From Bosea sp. (in: a-proteobacteria) (lineage in GTDB: Bacteria; Pseudomonadota; Alphaproteobacteria; Rhizobiales; Beijerinckiaceae): DNA of 64,000 nt. Below the pieces are notes generated by a model. That model saw only the letters and a list, made by a program, of their open reading frames with translations, was not told where the DNA came from and searched no databases. Where the stretch lies: positions 744,001 to 808,000 of the forward strand of contig NZ_JAMLIX010000002.1 in assembly GCF_023953965.1 (NCBI RefSeq), given 5' to 3'. The position numbers were made by a program, and so were the translations under genes. Positions 8,467 to 17,632 of this stretch are shown here, in pieces (positions within the stretch are counted from its first letter, which is position 1; each line of letters opens with the position of its first letter).

Positions 8467-8685
8467 ATCTTTGCTCCTGAAATTGTCCCGGTCGAACGAG
8501 ATGTATCGACAACAAGCGAGAGCCGATTTTGTTCGGGTCGGTATCGAGTGAATCTGATCTGGGCCGGATGCGCCCGACCGAAAGATCACGACCTTGCATC
8601 GCCGGACGATAAGGCTGCGTGAGCTTGGCCGGGCCGGCGATTTGCTTGCCGGCGGCTGTCGCGCGCGCCTAGCGCATTCTGGCGA

Positions 8686-8711
8686 AACGTCGCAGCCGCT
8701 TGTTCTGTTCC
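8686..8711 (-). promoter_or_regulatory. Candidate EcfG promoter for the PRC-barrel gene
   Basis: On the minus strand GGAAC (8711-8707) is followed after 17 bases by CGTT (8689-8686). This is the EcfG general-stress promoter pattern and faces the PRC-barrel gene, leaving a leader of about 210 bases. The remainder of the 330-base gap 8467-8796 shows no further gene or RNA that I could support. Confidence 0.45.
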
Positions 8712-8796
8712 ATGTCCGGAGGGCTCTTAAGCCTTCGGCAAGGACGCGGCCTGCATCATGGCGTCCCACGCGCTCGAGGTGCCGAAAGGGCAGGCG

Positions 8797-9063
8797 ATGC
8801 AGGGTTTTCCGGTTTCGGCCTGCCTCGCGGCGGCGATGCTCGCCGCCGCCTCGGTGCCGGCCAGCGCCTTTTGGCAGCGCTCGCAGGTTTCCGCCTGCTC
8901 CGATGCGACGACCGATGCGGAACGCGAGCGGCTGCGCTGCCGGGAGCTCGGCGCTTACGCCGATCCCGGCTGGCCTGCGCTGGGGCCTGCGGGAGGAGCT
9001 TATCTGCTGCGCGCGCCGGCGCCGTCATGGCCGAAGGGCGGCGTGACCCGGCGGCTCGGCTGA
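8797..9063 (+). CDS. Small secreted hypothetical protein (88 aa)
   Basis: From the ATG at 8797 the protein opens with a textbook signal peptide (MQGFPVSACLAAAMLAAASV, cleavage after PASA). The mature chain is about 64 residues with two cysteines (VSACSD and LRCREL), which could form one disulfide in the periplasm. AAGGGCAGG lies just upstream of this start. A longer start at 8758 would bury the signal peptide and has a poor ribosome binding site. I do not recognise a family. It is followed at once by tRNA-Lys on the other strand. Confidence 0.5.
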   Translation: MQGFPVSACLAAAMLAAASVPASAFWQRSQVSACSDATTDAERERLRCRELGAYADPGWPALGPAGGAYLLRAPAPSWPKGGVTRRLG

Positions 9064-9064
9064 A

Positions 9065-9139
9065 TGGTGAGCGGGGAGGGGATCGAACCCTCGACCACAT
9101 GATTAAAAGTCACGTGCTCTACCACTGAGCTACCCGCCC
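9065..9139 (-). tRNA. tRNA-Lys (anticodon UUU)
   Basis: The minus strand folds as a complete cloverleaf. The acceptor stem GGGCGGG pairs with CCCGCTC (one G-T pair), and the D arm contains TAGCTCAGTGGTAGAGC. The anticodon loop CTTTTAA carries TTT and closes a 5-bp stem. The T arm contains GGTTCGATCC. The discriminator A (9068) is followed by an encoded CCA (9067-9065). The tRNA body is 9068-9139. Confidence 0.97.
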
Positions 9140-9277
9140 TCACCGCGCCGGTGCATACGGAGCCGAGCGGCGCCGGTCAACTCGTTGCGTGCGCGGGTCG
9201 CGTGATTTTGCGGCGCCGGCGGGTTGGCGGCGCTGGTGTTAACTGCGCGGAAACCAAACCGTCCTAGCGTCTGCGCC

Positions 9278-9589
9278 ATGGTTATCCGCCGCGGCCTCCG
9301 CTCGATCTTCGTGACATTGGCCCTCTACCTCGTCTCGGGGGCGGCGGTCGCCTATTTCCTGTTCCACGCCCAGCACGGCGCACGTGGCCTCGAGGCGCGC
9401 GGCGCGATCCGCGAGTCGCTGCGCGACATGGAAACCGAGCTCGCCGCTCTCACGGCCGAGCGCAAATCCTGGGAACAGAAGCTTGCTTTGGTGCGCAGCG
9501 ACGCCATCGATCGCGATCTGCTCGAGGAAAACGCCCGCGAAATCCTCGGACGGGTCCACAAGAACGACGTCGTCATCATGGGGCGTTGA
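9278..9589 (+). CDS. ftsB: Septum formation initiator, FtsB/DivIC family
   Basis: A 103-aa bitopic protein with a short basic N-terminus, one transmembrane helix (FVTLALYLVSGAAVAYFLF) and a periplasmic coiled coil of about 45 residues (ESLRDMETELAALTAERKSW). It ends in a conserved LLEENAREILGRVHKNDVV segment. This is the FtsB architecture, a link in the FtsQLB divisome complex. The ATG at 9278 is preferred because upstream codons do not fit the family. The position just before pdhA is standard in Hyphomicrobiales, although eno, often adjacent, is absent from this window. Confidence 0.85.
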   Translation: MVIRRGLRSIFVTLALYLVSGAAVAYFLFHAQHGARGLEARGAIRESLRDMETELAALTAERKSWEQKLALVRSDAIDRDLLEENAREILGRVHKNDVVIMGR

Positions 9590-9761
9590 GCCCGCAAGGC
9601 CGCGTTCCCGGCCCGGCAGAGCCGATTAACTCGATTCAGGTTGATAAGCTTCGGCCCTTGTTTTTCAAGGCGTTGCCTCATGTTGCGGTGCGAGATAGCG
9701 TCCTCGCCAAGGTTTTTCCGATCCTCTACAACATTGGTCTGATGACCTTGGAGGACGCCTG

Positions 9762-10841
9762 ATGGCCGTTGCCGCGCGCAAGTCGAAAGCTCCCGCTCAA
9801 TCCAGAGCCGCCACGAAGCCGGCGAAGGCCCGTTCCGGCAGCGAGGGAGCCCTCAGCAACACGCCGAGCTTCACCAGGGAGGAAGACCTTCACGCCTATC
9901 GCGAGATGCTGCTGATCCGGCGTTTCGAGGAGAAGGCCGGCCAGATGTACGGCATGGGCCTGATCGGCGGATTCTGCCATCTCTATATCGGCCAGGAAGC
10001 TGTCGTCATCGGCATGCAGATGGCCTCGAAGGACGGCGACCAGGTCATTACCGGCTATCGCGACCACGGCCACATGCTGGCCTGCGGCATGGAATCGCGC
10101 GGCGTGATGGCGGAGCTGACCGGCCGGCGCGGCGGCTATTCGCACGGCAAGGGCGGCTCGATGCACATGTTCTCGCGCGAGAAGAACTTCTATGGCGGCC
10201 ATGGCATCGTCGGCGCGCAGGTCGCGCTTGGAACGGGCCTCGCCTTCGCCGACTGGTATCGCGGCGACAACAGCGTCTCGATGACCTATTTCGGCGACGG
10301 CGCGGCCAATCAGGGCCAGGTCTACGAGAGCTTCAACATGGCCCAGCTCTGGAAGCTGCCGGTCGTGTTCGTGATCGAGAACAACCGCTACGCCATGGGC
10401 ACCGCAGTCACGCGCGCCTCGGCCCAGACCGATTTCTCCCGCCGCGGCATCTCCTTCAACATTCCCGGCGAGCAGGTCGACGGCATGGATGTCCGCGCCG
10501 TGCGCGAGGCGGGCCTGCGGGCGATCGAGCACGCCCGTTCCGGCAAGGGGCCCTATATCCTCGAGATGCAGACCTATCGCTATCGCGGGCATTCGATGTC
10601 CGACCCGGCGAAGTACCGCTCCAAGGACGAGGTCCAGCGCATGCGCGAGGAGCACGATCCGATCGAGCAGGTGCGCGCCCGCCTGATCCGCGATTTCAAG
10701 ATCGGCGAGGACGAGCTCAAGGCGATCGACGCCAAGGTGCGCGAGATCGTCAACGACGCGGCCGAGTTCGCGACCCATGATCCCGAGCCGGATCCCTCGG
10801 AGCTCTATACCGACATCCTGCTGGAAGCCGCGCGGGGCTGA
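9762..10841 (+). CDS. pdhA: Pyruvate dehydrogenase E1 component, alpha subunit
   Basis: A 359-aa thiamine-diphosphate subunit that, with PdhB, decarboxylates pyruvate and transfers the acetyl group to lipoyl-E2. The Ala/Lys-rich N-terminus is followed by the catalytic core. The cofactor-binding GDGAANQGQVYESFNMA...NNRYAMG stretch lies at about residues 178-207. The phosphorylation-loop-like TYRYRGHSMSDPAKYR segment comes later. GGAGG at 9750-9754 sets the ATG. It heads pdhA-pdhB-pdhC-lpdA. The 172-base spacer before it is comparatively AT-rich and probably holds the promoter, but I could not fix the hexamers. Confidence 0.97.
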   Translation: MAVAARKSKAPAQSRAATKPAKARSGSEGALSNTPSFTREEDLHAYREMLLIRRFEEKAGQMYGMGLIGGFCHLYIGQEAVVIGMQMASKDGDQVITGYRDHGHMLACGMESRGVMAELTGRRGGYSHGKGGSMHMFSREKNFYGGHGIVGAQVALGTGLAFADWYRGDNSVSMTYFGDGAANQGQVYESFNMAQLWKLPVVFVIENNRYAMGTAVTRASAQTDFSRRGISFNIPGEQVDGMDVRAVREAGLRAIEHARSGKGPYILEMQTYRYRGHSMSDPAKYRSKDEVQRMREEHDPIEQVRARLIRDFKIGEDELKAIDAKVREIVNDAAEFATHDPEPDPSELYTDILLEAARG

Positions 10842-10904
10842 TCGCCCCACGCCCCGCCGGCCTTCATCCCTTTCCCCGCGTCTTTACAGAATCCGGGTGC
10901 GTTC

Positions 10905-12314
<1,410 letters not shown>

Positions 12315-12329
12315 GAGGGGGGCGCAAAG

Positions 12330-13637
12330 ATGCCAACCAATATTTTGATGCCCGCGCTCTCTCCGACGATGGAGAGGGGCAACCTCGCCAAATGGCTGAA
12401 GAAGGAAGGCGACGCGATCAAGTCCGGCGACGTCATCGCCGAGATCGAGACCGACAAGGCGACCATGGAGGTCGAGGCGGTCGACGAGGGCGTGCTCGCC
12501 AGGATCCTGGTTCCGGAAGGCACGGCCGATGTCGCCGTCAACGCGGTGATCGGCGTGATCGCCGGCGAGGGCGAGGATGCCAAGAGCATCTCCGCTCCGG
12601 CCGCCGGCGCCGCCCCCGCCAAGGCCGAGGCGCCGAAGGCCGACGCCGCGGCGCCCGCGGCCTCCGCTCCGGCTGCGCCCGCCCCCGCGGCGGCCCCGGC
12701 TCATGGCGGCAGCCGCCCCTTCGCCTCGCCGCTGGCGCGTCGCATCGCCAGGGAGGCCGGGCTCGACCTCGGCGCGATCAAGGGCTCCGGCCCGCATGGC
12801 CGCATCGTCGAGAAGGATGTCGAGGCTGCCAGGAAGGGCGGCGGCGCCAAGGCGGCTCCGGCGGCTGCCAAGCCCGTCGCCGCGCCGCTCGCGGCCGGTT
12901 CCTCCGACGAGGCGGTCAAGAAGCTGTTCGAGCCGGGCTCCTATGAGGAGATCCCGCATGACGGCATGCGCAAGACGATCGCGCGCCGCCTGACCGAGGC
13001 CAAGCAGACCATCCCGCATTTCTACTGCACGGTGGATTGCGAGCTCGACGCGCTGCTGAAGCTGCGCGCCGAGCTCAACGGCGCCGCGCCCGAAAAAGAC
13101 GGCAAGCCGGCCTACAAGCTTTCGGTCAACGACATGGTGATCAAGGCGCTGGCGCTGGCGCTCAAGGCCGTGCCCGACGCCAACGTCTCCTGGACCGAAG
13201 GCGCGATGCTGAAGCACAGGCACGCCGATGTCGGCGTCGCGGTCTCGATCCCCGGCGGGCTGATCACGCCGATCATCCGCGATGCCTGCCACAAGAGCCT
13301 GTCGCAGATCTCCAACGAGATGAAGGACATGGCGGCGCGCGCCAAGTCCCGCAAGCTCAAGCCGGAGGAGTATCAGGGCGGCACGACGGCGGTCTCCAAT
13401 CTCGGCATGTTCGGGGTCAAGGACTTCGCCGCCGTGGTGAACCCGCCGCATGCGACGATCCTGGCGGTCGGCGCCGGCGAGCAGCGCGTCGTCGTCAAGG
13501 GCGGCCAGCCGGCTGTCGCGACGGTGATGTCGGTGACGCTCTCGACCGACCATCGCGCCGTCGACGGCGCGCTCGGCGCCGAGCTCTTGCAGGCATTCAA
13601 GGGCTATATCGAGAAGCCCATGGCGATGCTGGTCTGA
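12330..13637 (+). CDS. pdhC: Dihydrolipoyllysine-residue acetyltransferase (E2 of PDH)
   Basis: A 435-aa E2 with one lipoyl domain (about residues 1-80, ETDKATMEV). An Ala/Pro-rich linker leads to a peripheral-subunit-binding domain (ASPLARRIAREAGLDLGAIK, about 131-170). A catalytic acetyltransferase domain ends the protein; its DHRAVDG motif places the catalytic His at residue 408. It transfers the acetyl group from lipoate to CoA and forms the core of the complex. GAGAGGGG precedes the ATG. Confidence 0.97.
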   Translation: MPTNILMPALSPTMERGNLAKWLKKEGDAIKSGDVIAEIETDKATMEVEAVDEGVLARILVPEGTADVAVNAVIGVIAGEGEDAKSISAPAAGAAPAKAEAPKADAAAPAASAPAAPAPAAAPAHGGSRPFASPLARRIAREAGLDLGAIKGSGPHGRIVEKDVEAARKGGGAKAAPAAAKPVAAPLAAGSSDEAVKKLFEPGSYEEIPHDGMRKTIARRLTEAKQTIPHFYCTVDCELDALLKLRAELNGAAPEKDGKPAYKLSVNDMVIKALALALKAVPDANVSWTEGAMLKHRHADVGVAVSIPGGLITPIIRDACHKSLSQISNEMKDMAARAKSRKLKPEEYQGGTTAVSNLGMFGVKDFAAVVNPPHATILAVGAGEQRVVVKGGQPAVATVMSVTLSTDHRAVDGALGAELLQAFKGYIEKPMAMLV

Positions 13638-13656
13638 CGGCGGCGGGAGAGAAACC

Positions 13657-15096
13657 ATGGCTGACTACGACATCATCGTCATCGGCTCCGGGCCCGGCGG
13701 CTACATCGCCGCGATCCGGGCCGCCCAGCTCGGCTTCAGGACCGCGATCGTCGAGCGCGAGCATCTCGCCGGCATCTGCTCCAACTGGGGCTGCATCCCG
13801 ACCAAGGCGCTGCTGCGCTCGGCCGAGATCCTGCATTACGGCGAGCACGCCAAGGATTACGGACTGACGCTGGAAGGCTCGTTCAAGGCCGATCTGGAGG
13901 CAGTCGTGAAGCGTTCGCGCGGCATCGCCCAGCGGATGAACAACGGCGTCCAGTTCCTGATGAAGAAGAACAAGGTCGACGTGATCTGGGGCGAGGCGAA
14001 GCTTACGAAGCCCGGCACGATCGCGGTCGCGCCGACCAGGAAGCCGGCGATGCAGCCGCAGGTGCCGCCGCCGAAGAACGCCAAGGGCGAGGGCAGCTAT
14101 ACCGCCGACCACATCATCGTCGCGACGGGTGCGAGGCCGCGCGCGCTGCCCGGCATCGAGCCGGACGGCAAGCTGATCTGGACCTATTTCGAATCGCTCG
14201 TGCCGGCGAAGCTGCCGAAATCGCTGCTCGTGATGGGCTCGGGCGCGATCGGCATCGAGTTCGCCTCCTTCTACCGGACGCTGGGCGTCGAGGTGACGGT
14301 GGTCGAGCTCCTGCCGCAGATCCTGCCCGTCGAGGATGCCGAGATCGCGGCCTTCGCGCGAAAAGCCTTCGAGAAGCAGGGCATCAAGATCCTGACCGGC
14401 GCCAAGGTGACCAAGGTCGAGAAGGGTGCCGATTCCGTCACCGCCCATGTCGAGGACGAGAAGGGCGCCAAGCAGACGATCTCCGCCGAGCGGCTGATCT
14501 CGGCGGTCGGCGTCGTCGGCAATGTCGAGAATCTCGGCCTCGAGGCGCTCGGCGTGAAGACCGACCGCGGCACGATCGTCATCGACGAATTCTGCCGCAC
14601 CAACGTCAAGGGCCTCTATGCGATCGGCGACGTCGCCGGCCCGCCGATGCTGGCCCACAAGGCCGAGCATGAGGCGGTGATCTGCGTCGAGGCGATCAAG
14701 GGCCTGCACCCGCACCCGATGGACAAGGCGATGATCCCGGGCTGCACCTATTGCCACCCGCAGATCGCCAGCGTCGGCCTGACCGAGGCGAAGGCCAAGG
14801 CCGCCGGCCACGCGCTCAAGGTCGGCCGCTTCAACTTCGTCGCCAACGGCAAGGCGGTGGCGCTCGGCGAGGATTCCGGCCTGGTCAAGACGATCTTCGA
14901 CGCCAAGACCGGCAAGCTCGTCGGCGCCCACATGGTAGGCCCGGAAGTGACCGAGCTGATCCAGGGCTTCGTCGTGGCGATGAACCTCGAGACGACCGAG
15001 GAAGAGCTGATGCACACCGTCTTCCCGCATCCGACCCTGTCGGAGGCGATGAAGGAGGCCGTGCTCGACGCCTATGGCAAGGTGCTGAACGCCTGA
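13657..15096 (+). CDS. lpdA: Dihydrolipoyl dehydrogenase (E3)
   Basis: A 479-aa FAD/NAD disulfide oxidoreductase that reoxidises dihydrolipoate. It has the FAD GSGPGGYIAAIRAAQLG fingerprint, the redox pair Cys41/Cys46 in ICSNWGCIPTKALL, an NAD motif VMGSGAIGIEFASFYR and the C-terminal HPTLSEAMKEA base. A short insertion rich in Lys/Pro (about residues 127-148) is seen in PDH-specific E3 enzymes of this class. It lies 19 bases after pdhC with GGGAGAG as ribosome binding site, and ends the PDH operon just before a palindromic repeat. Confidence 0.97.
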   Translation: MADYDIIVIGSGPGGYIAAIRAAQLGFRTAIVEREHLAGICSNWGCIPTKALLRSAEILHYGEHAKDYGLTLEGSFKADLEAVVKRSRGIAQRMNNGVQFLMKKNKVDVIWGEAKLTKPGTIAVAPTRKPAMQPQVPPPKNAKGEGSYTADHIIVATGARPRALPGIEPDGKLIWTYFESLVPAKLPKSLLVMGSGAIGIEFASFYRTLGVEVTVVELLPQILPVEDAEIAAFARKAFEKQGIKILTGAKVTKVEKGADSVTAHVEDEKGAKQTISAERLISAVGVVGNVENLGLEALGVKTDRGTIVIDEFCRTNVKGLYAIGDVAGPPMLAHKAEHEAVICVEAIKGLHPHPMDKAMIPGCTYCHPQIASVGLTEAKAKAAGHALKVGRFNFVANGKAVALGEDSGLVKTIFDAKTGKLVGAHMVGPEVTELIQGFVVAMNLETTEEELMHTVFPHPTLSEAMKEAVLDAYGKVLNA

Positions 15097-15107
15097 GGCT
15101 CCACGTC

Positions 15108-15238
15108 CGTCATTCCGGGGCGCGCCGCAGGCGCGAACCCGGAACCCGCGGCGGGGTGCAACGCTTCTCCAAGCGGATTCAAGGGCGCGCCCGGTCGTGG
15201 GTTCCGGGTTCATGGCTTCGCCATGCCCCGGAATGACG
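15108..15238. repeat. Composite extragenic palindrome, ~130 bp
   Basis: Outer arms GTCATTCCGGGGC (15109-15121) and GCCCCGGAATGAC (15225-15237) enclose inner arms GAACCCGGAACCC (15135-15147) and GGGTTCCGGGTTC (15199-15211). Each half also has its own small hairpin: GCGCC/GGCGC around 15122-15134, and CATGGC-TTC-GCCATG at 15211-15225. The same architecture and nearly the same length recur at 40439-40571. Single-hairpin versions lie at 30830-30877 and 51323-51363. Its position after lpdA suggests a transcript-end or mRNA-stability role. Confidence 0.85.
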
Positions 15239-15292
15239 AATGTAGCGTCCCCGCTCCTTGGCGCGCGGCCTGTCCACCCTCATATTGCCGCC

Positions 15293-15631
15293 ATGCCGCC
15301 CCGCACCCGCAAATCGCCCAAGCCCGATCGCATCGTCCGCGACGAGGAGATCGAGATCCTGCCGCCGCGCCGGGGGCTGCCGCTCGACTTGAGCGTCATC
15401 GTGCCGACGGTGGCGTTCGGCACCGTCACGGGCTTCGCCGCCAGCCTGATCGTCGGTGGCGGCGGGATGGTCCGGCATGCGGTCGTCGGCGTGCTCGGCA
15501 TGCTGGTCGGGCAGGGCATCGTGCGCCTGACCGGCTGGCGGCTGAATACCGGCTATCGTCTCCTCGACGAGGCCGGCATGGCGGTCATCGGCGCCGTTCT
15601 CGTCATCCTGCTGGCGCGCTTCATCGCCTGA
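15293..15631 (+). CDS. Small membrane protein, GlsB/YeaQ-like
   Basis: A 112-aa protein with a charged N-terminus (Arg/Lys/Asp-rich, about 30 residues) and then three hydrophobic segments. The glycine pattern (FAASLIVGGGGMVRHAVVG, then IGAVLVILLARF) resembles the GlsB/YeaQ/YmgE transglycosylase-associated family, though the match is looser than for its neighbour at 15712. The ATG at 15293 is chosen because the upstream in-frame sequence lies inside the palindromic repeat. It sits between lpdA and the second GlsB-like gene; function is unknown. Confidence 0.65.
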   Translation: MPPRTRKSPKPDRIVRDEEIEILPPRRGLPLDLSVIVPTVAFGTVTGFAASLIVGGGGMVRHAVVGVLGMLVGQGIVRLTGWRLNTGYRLLDEAGMAVIGAVLVILLARFIA

Positions 15632-15644
15632 CCGGCCCGGACGC

Positions 15645-15669
15645 GGAACTTCGGCCGGCTCTCGTCGTT
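15645..15669 (+). promoter_or_regulatory. Candidate EcfG promoter for the GlsB-like gene
   Basis: GGAAC (15645-15649) and CGTT (15666-15669) are separated by 16 bases and point at the ATG at 15712, 42 bases further on. Spacing, orientation and distance are all as expected for a general-stress promoter. GlsB/YeaQ proteins are frequent members of that regulon in related bacteria. Confidence 0.6.
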
Positions 15670-15711
15670 ATTGTCGCCGCGCATCCGCGCATAAGCTGGG
15701 GACTGTCCGAG

Positions 15712-15990
15712 ATGGAAAGCTTCGCCGCCACCATGGCCCAGCCGGGCTACGGCTTCTTCATGACGCTCCTGATCGGCGTCATCGCCGGCTGGATCGCCGA
15801 GCGCCTGACCTCGTCCGATCACGGCCTCTTCACCAACATGCTCGTCGGCGTGGCGGGGTCCTTCGTCGGCGCCAAGCTCGCGGAGCTCGTGGAGATTCCG
15901 GTCTTCGGCTTCTGGCGGACGCTGACCGCGGCGGTCGCCGGCGCCGTCATCGTGATCGTGGTCTGGAACGCGGCGCGCGGTCGCAGGTGA
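15712..15990 (+). CDS. GlsB/YeaQ/YmgE family stress-response membrane protein
   Basis: A 92-aa protein with three hydrophobic segments and the family signature: GVIAGWIAERL near the first helix, then TNMLVGVAGSFVGAKLAELV and a final helix AAVAGAVIVIVVW ending in basic residues. It was formerly called transglycosylase-associated; the true function is not established. The ATG at 15712 gives the usual family length. It has its own candidate stress promoter at 15645-15669 and is probably not simply part of the PDH operon. Confidence 0.8.
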   Translation: MESFAATMAQPGYGFFMTLLIGVIAGWIAERLTSSDHGLFTNMLVGVAGSFVGAKLAELVEIPVFGFWRTLTAAVAGAVIVIVVWNAARGRR

Positions 15991-16094
15991 GGCGCTCCCG
16001 CCGGCGGGGCCGGCAGTTGCGGCTGAACGCGTTGAGGGTTAGCTAGGAGGGGCCGGCCCGGCCGGCTCCCGCCTTGGAAAGCCCGGACCCCGAC

Positions 16095-17102
16095 ATGGCG
16101 CTCGTCCTCGACCTTCTGAATCGCGATCCGCGGCCCAATGCCGGCAATCCGAAGGCCGAATCCCGTGGACCGGCCGCGGAGCTGCGCCATCCCGAGAAGC
16201 AGAAGCGCCCGGAGAACCCGGTCCTGCGCAAGCCGGACTGGATCCGCGTCAAGGCACCGGGCTCGGCGAAATGGGCCGAGACCCAGAAGATCGTGAAGGC
16301 CGAGAAGCTGGTCACGGTCTGCGAGGAGGCCGGCTGCCCCAATATCGGCGAGTGCTGGGAGAAGAAGCACGCCACCTTCATGATCATGGGCGACACCTGC
16401 ACGCGGGCCTGCGCCTTCTGCAACGTGAAGACCGGCGTGCCGCTGCCGCTCGACGCGCAAGAGCCGCGCAAGATCGCCGAGGCCGTGGTCAAGCTCGGGC
16501 TCGAGCATGTCGTGATCACCTCGGTCGACCGCGACGATCTCGGGGACGGCGGCGCCGAGCATTTCGCCCGCGTCATCGCCGCGATCCGTGAAGCCTCGCC
16601 CTCGACCACCATCGAGATCCTGACGCCGGACTTCCTGCGCAAGCCCGGCGCGCTCGAAGTGGTCGTGGCCGCCAGGCCCGACGTGTTCAACCACAATCTC
16701 GAAACCGTGCCGGGCAAATACCTGAAGGTCAGGCCGGGCGCCCGCTATTTCCATTCGCTCAGGCTGCTGCAGCGGGTGAAGGAGCTCGATCCGGCGATCT
16801 TCACCAAGTCGGGCATCATGGTGGGGCTCGGCGAGGAGCGCAACGAAGTGCTCCAGCTCATGGACGATCTGCGCTCGGCCGAGGTCGATTTCATGACCAT
16901 CGGCCAGTATCTCGCGCCCTCGCGCAAGCACCATGCGGTGATCCGCTTCGTCACGCCCGACGAGTTCAAGAGCTTCGAGACCATCGCCTATGCCAAGGGC
17001 TTCCTGATGGTGTCCTCGACGCCGCTGACACGCTCCTCGCATCATGCCGGCGAGGATTTCGCGCGGCTGCGCGATGCGCGGGCGGCCAAGCTCAGCGGCT
17101 GA
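16095..17102 (+). CDS. lipA: Lipoyl synthase
   Basis: A 335-aa radical-SAM enzyme that inserts two sulfurs into octanoyl-protein to form lipoate for PDH and related complexes. Both clusters are visible: the auxiliary cluster Cys76, Cys81 and Cys87 (CEEAGCPNIGEC), and the radical-SAM CxxxCxxC at Cys102, Cys106 and Cys109 (CTRACAFC). The C-terminal RSSxH region (TRSSHHAGEDF) is present. The start at ATG 16095 gives MALVLDLLNRDPRP; an in-frame TTG at 16074 is an alternative. It follows the PDH genes whose products need lipoate. Confidence 0.96.
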   Translation: MALVLDLLNRDPRPNAGNPKAESRGPAAELRHPEKQKRPENPVLRKPDWIRVKAPGSAKWAETQKIVKAEKLVTVCEEAGCPNIGECWEKKHATFMIMGDTCTRACAFCNVKTGVPLPLDAQEPRKIAEAVVKLGLEHVVITSVDRDDLGDGGAEHFARVIAAIREASPSTTIEILTPDFLRKPGALEVVVAARPDVFNHNLETVPGKYLKVRPGARYFHSLRLLQRVKELDPAIFTKSGIMVGLGEERNEVLQLMDDLRSAEVDFMTIGQYLAPSRKHHAVIRFVTPDEFKSFETIAYAKGFLMVSSTPLTRSSHHAGEDFARLRDARAAKLSG

Positions 17103-17114
17103 CGGCGCCCCGCG

Positions 17115-17591
17115 ATGCCGATGTTCAACAGCACCCGCCGGGTGCGGCACTCGCCCGAGCAGATGTTCGCGCTCGTGGCCGATGTCGAGAAATATCCGCA
17201 GTTCCTGCCGCTCTGCGAGGGGCTGACGGTGCGCCGGCGCACGCCGCGCGAGGGCGGCGGCGAGGTGCTGCTGGCGGATATGAGCGTCGGCTACAAGGCG
17301 ATCCACGAGACCTTCACCAGCCGCGTCACGCTCGATCCGGAAAACCTCAGGATCCTGGTCGAATATGTCGACGGGCCGTTCCGCTATCTGGAGAACCGCT
17401 GGACCTTCAAGCCGCAGGGCACGGGCTGCGAGGTCGGCTTCTTCATCTCCTACGAATTCGCCAGCCGCATGCTCGGCCTGCTGATGGGCGCGATGTTCGA
17501 CAAGGCGTTCCGGAAGTTCGCCGAAGCCTTCGAGAAACGCGCCGAGCTGGTCTATGGCCGGGGTGCGGCGCCGGCAGTGACGGGCTCTTAA
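17115..17591 (+). CDS. RatA/COQ10 family START-domain protein
   Basis: A 158-aa single START/SRPBCC domain protein with the family opening (RVRHSPEQMFALVADVEKYPQFLPLC) and the closing amphipathic helix AFRKFAEAFEKRAELVYG. Homologues are labelled RatA 'toxin' in E. coli but are related to mitochondrial COQ10, a ubiquinone-binding chaperone; the latter role is more plausible here. It starts 12 bases after lipA and is probably cotranscribed. No antitoxin partner is present. Confidence 0.88.
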   Translation: MPMFNSTRRVRHSPEQMFALVADVEKYPQFLPLCEGLTVRRRTPREGGGEVLLADMSVGYKAIHETFTSRVTLDPENLRILVEYVDGPFRYLENRWTFKPQGTGCEVGFFISYEFASRMLGLLMGAMFDKAFRKFAEAFEKRAELVYGRGAAPAVTGS

Positions 17592-17632
17592 GCCCTGCCT
17601 GGCATGGTGCGGCATTCAGCCGAGGACATGCC

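Noticed and set aside
9065..9278. Integration site at the tRNA-Lys gene
   Set aside because: No integrase, no repeated tRNA 3' end and no foreign genes nearby.
17115..17591. RatA as a toxin of a toxin-antitoxin pair
   Set aside because: No antitoxin neighbour; the lipA-linked position and COQ10-like sequence favour a quinone-related housekeeping role.
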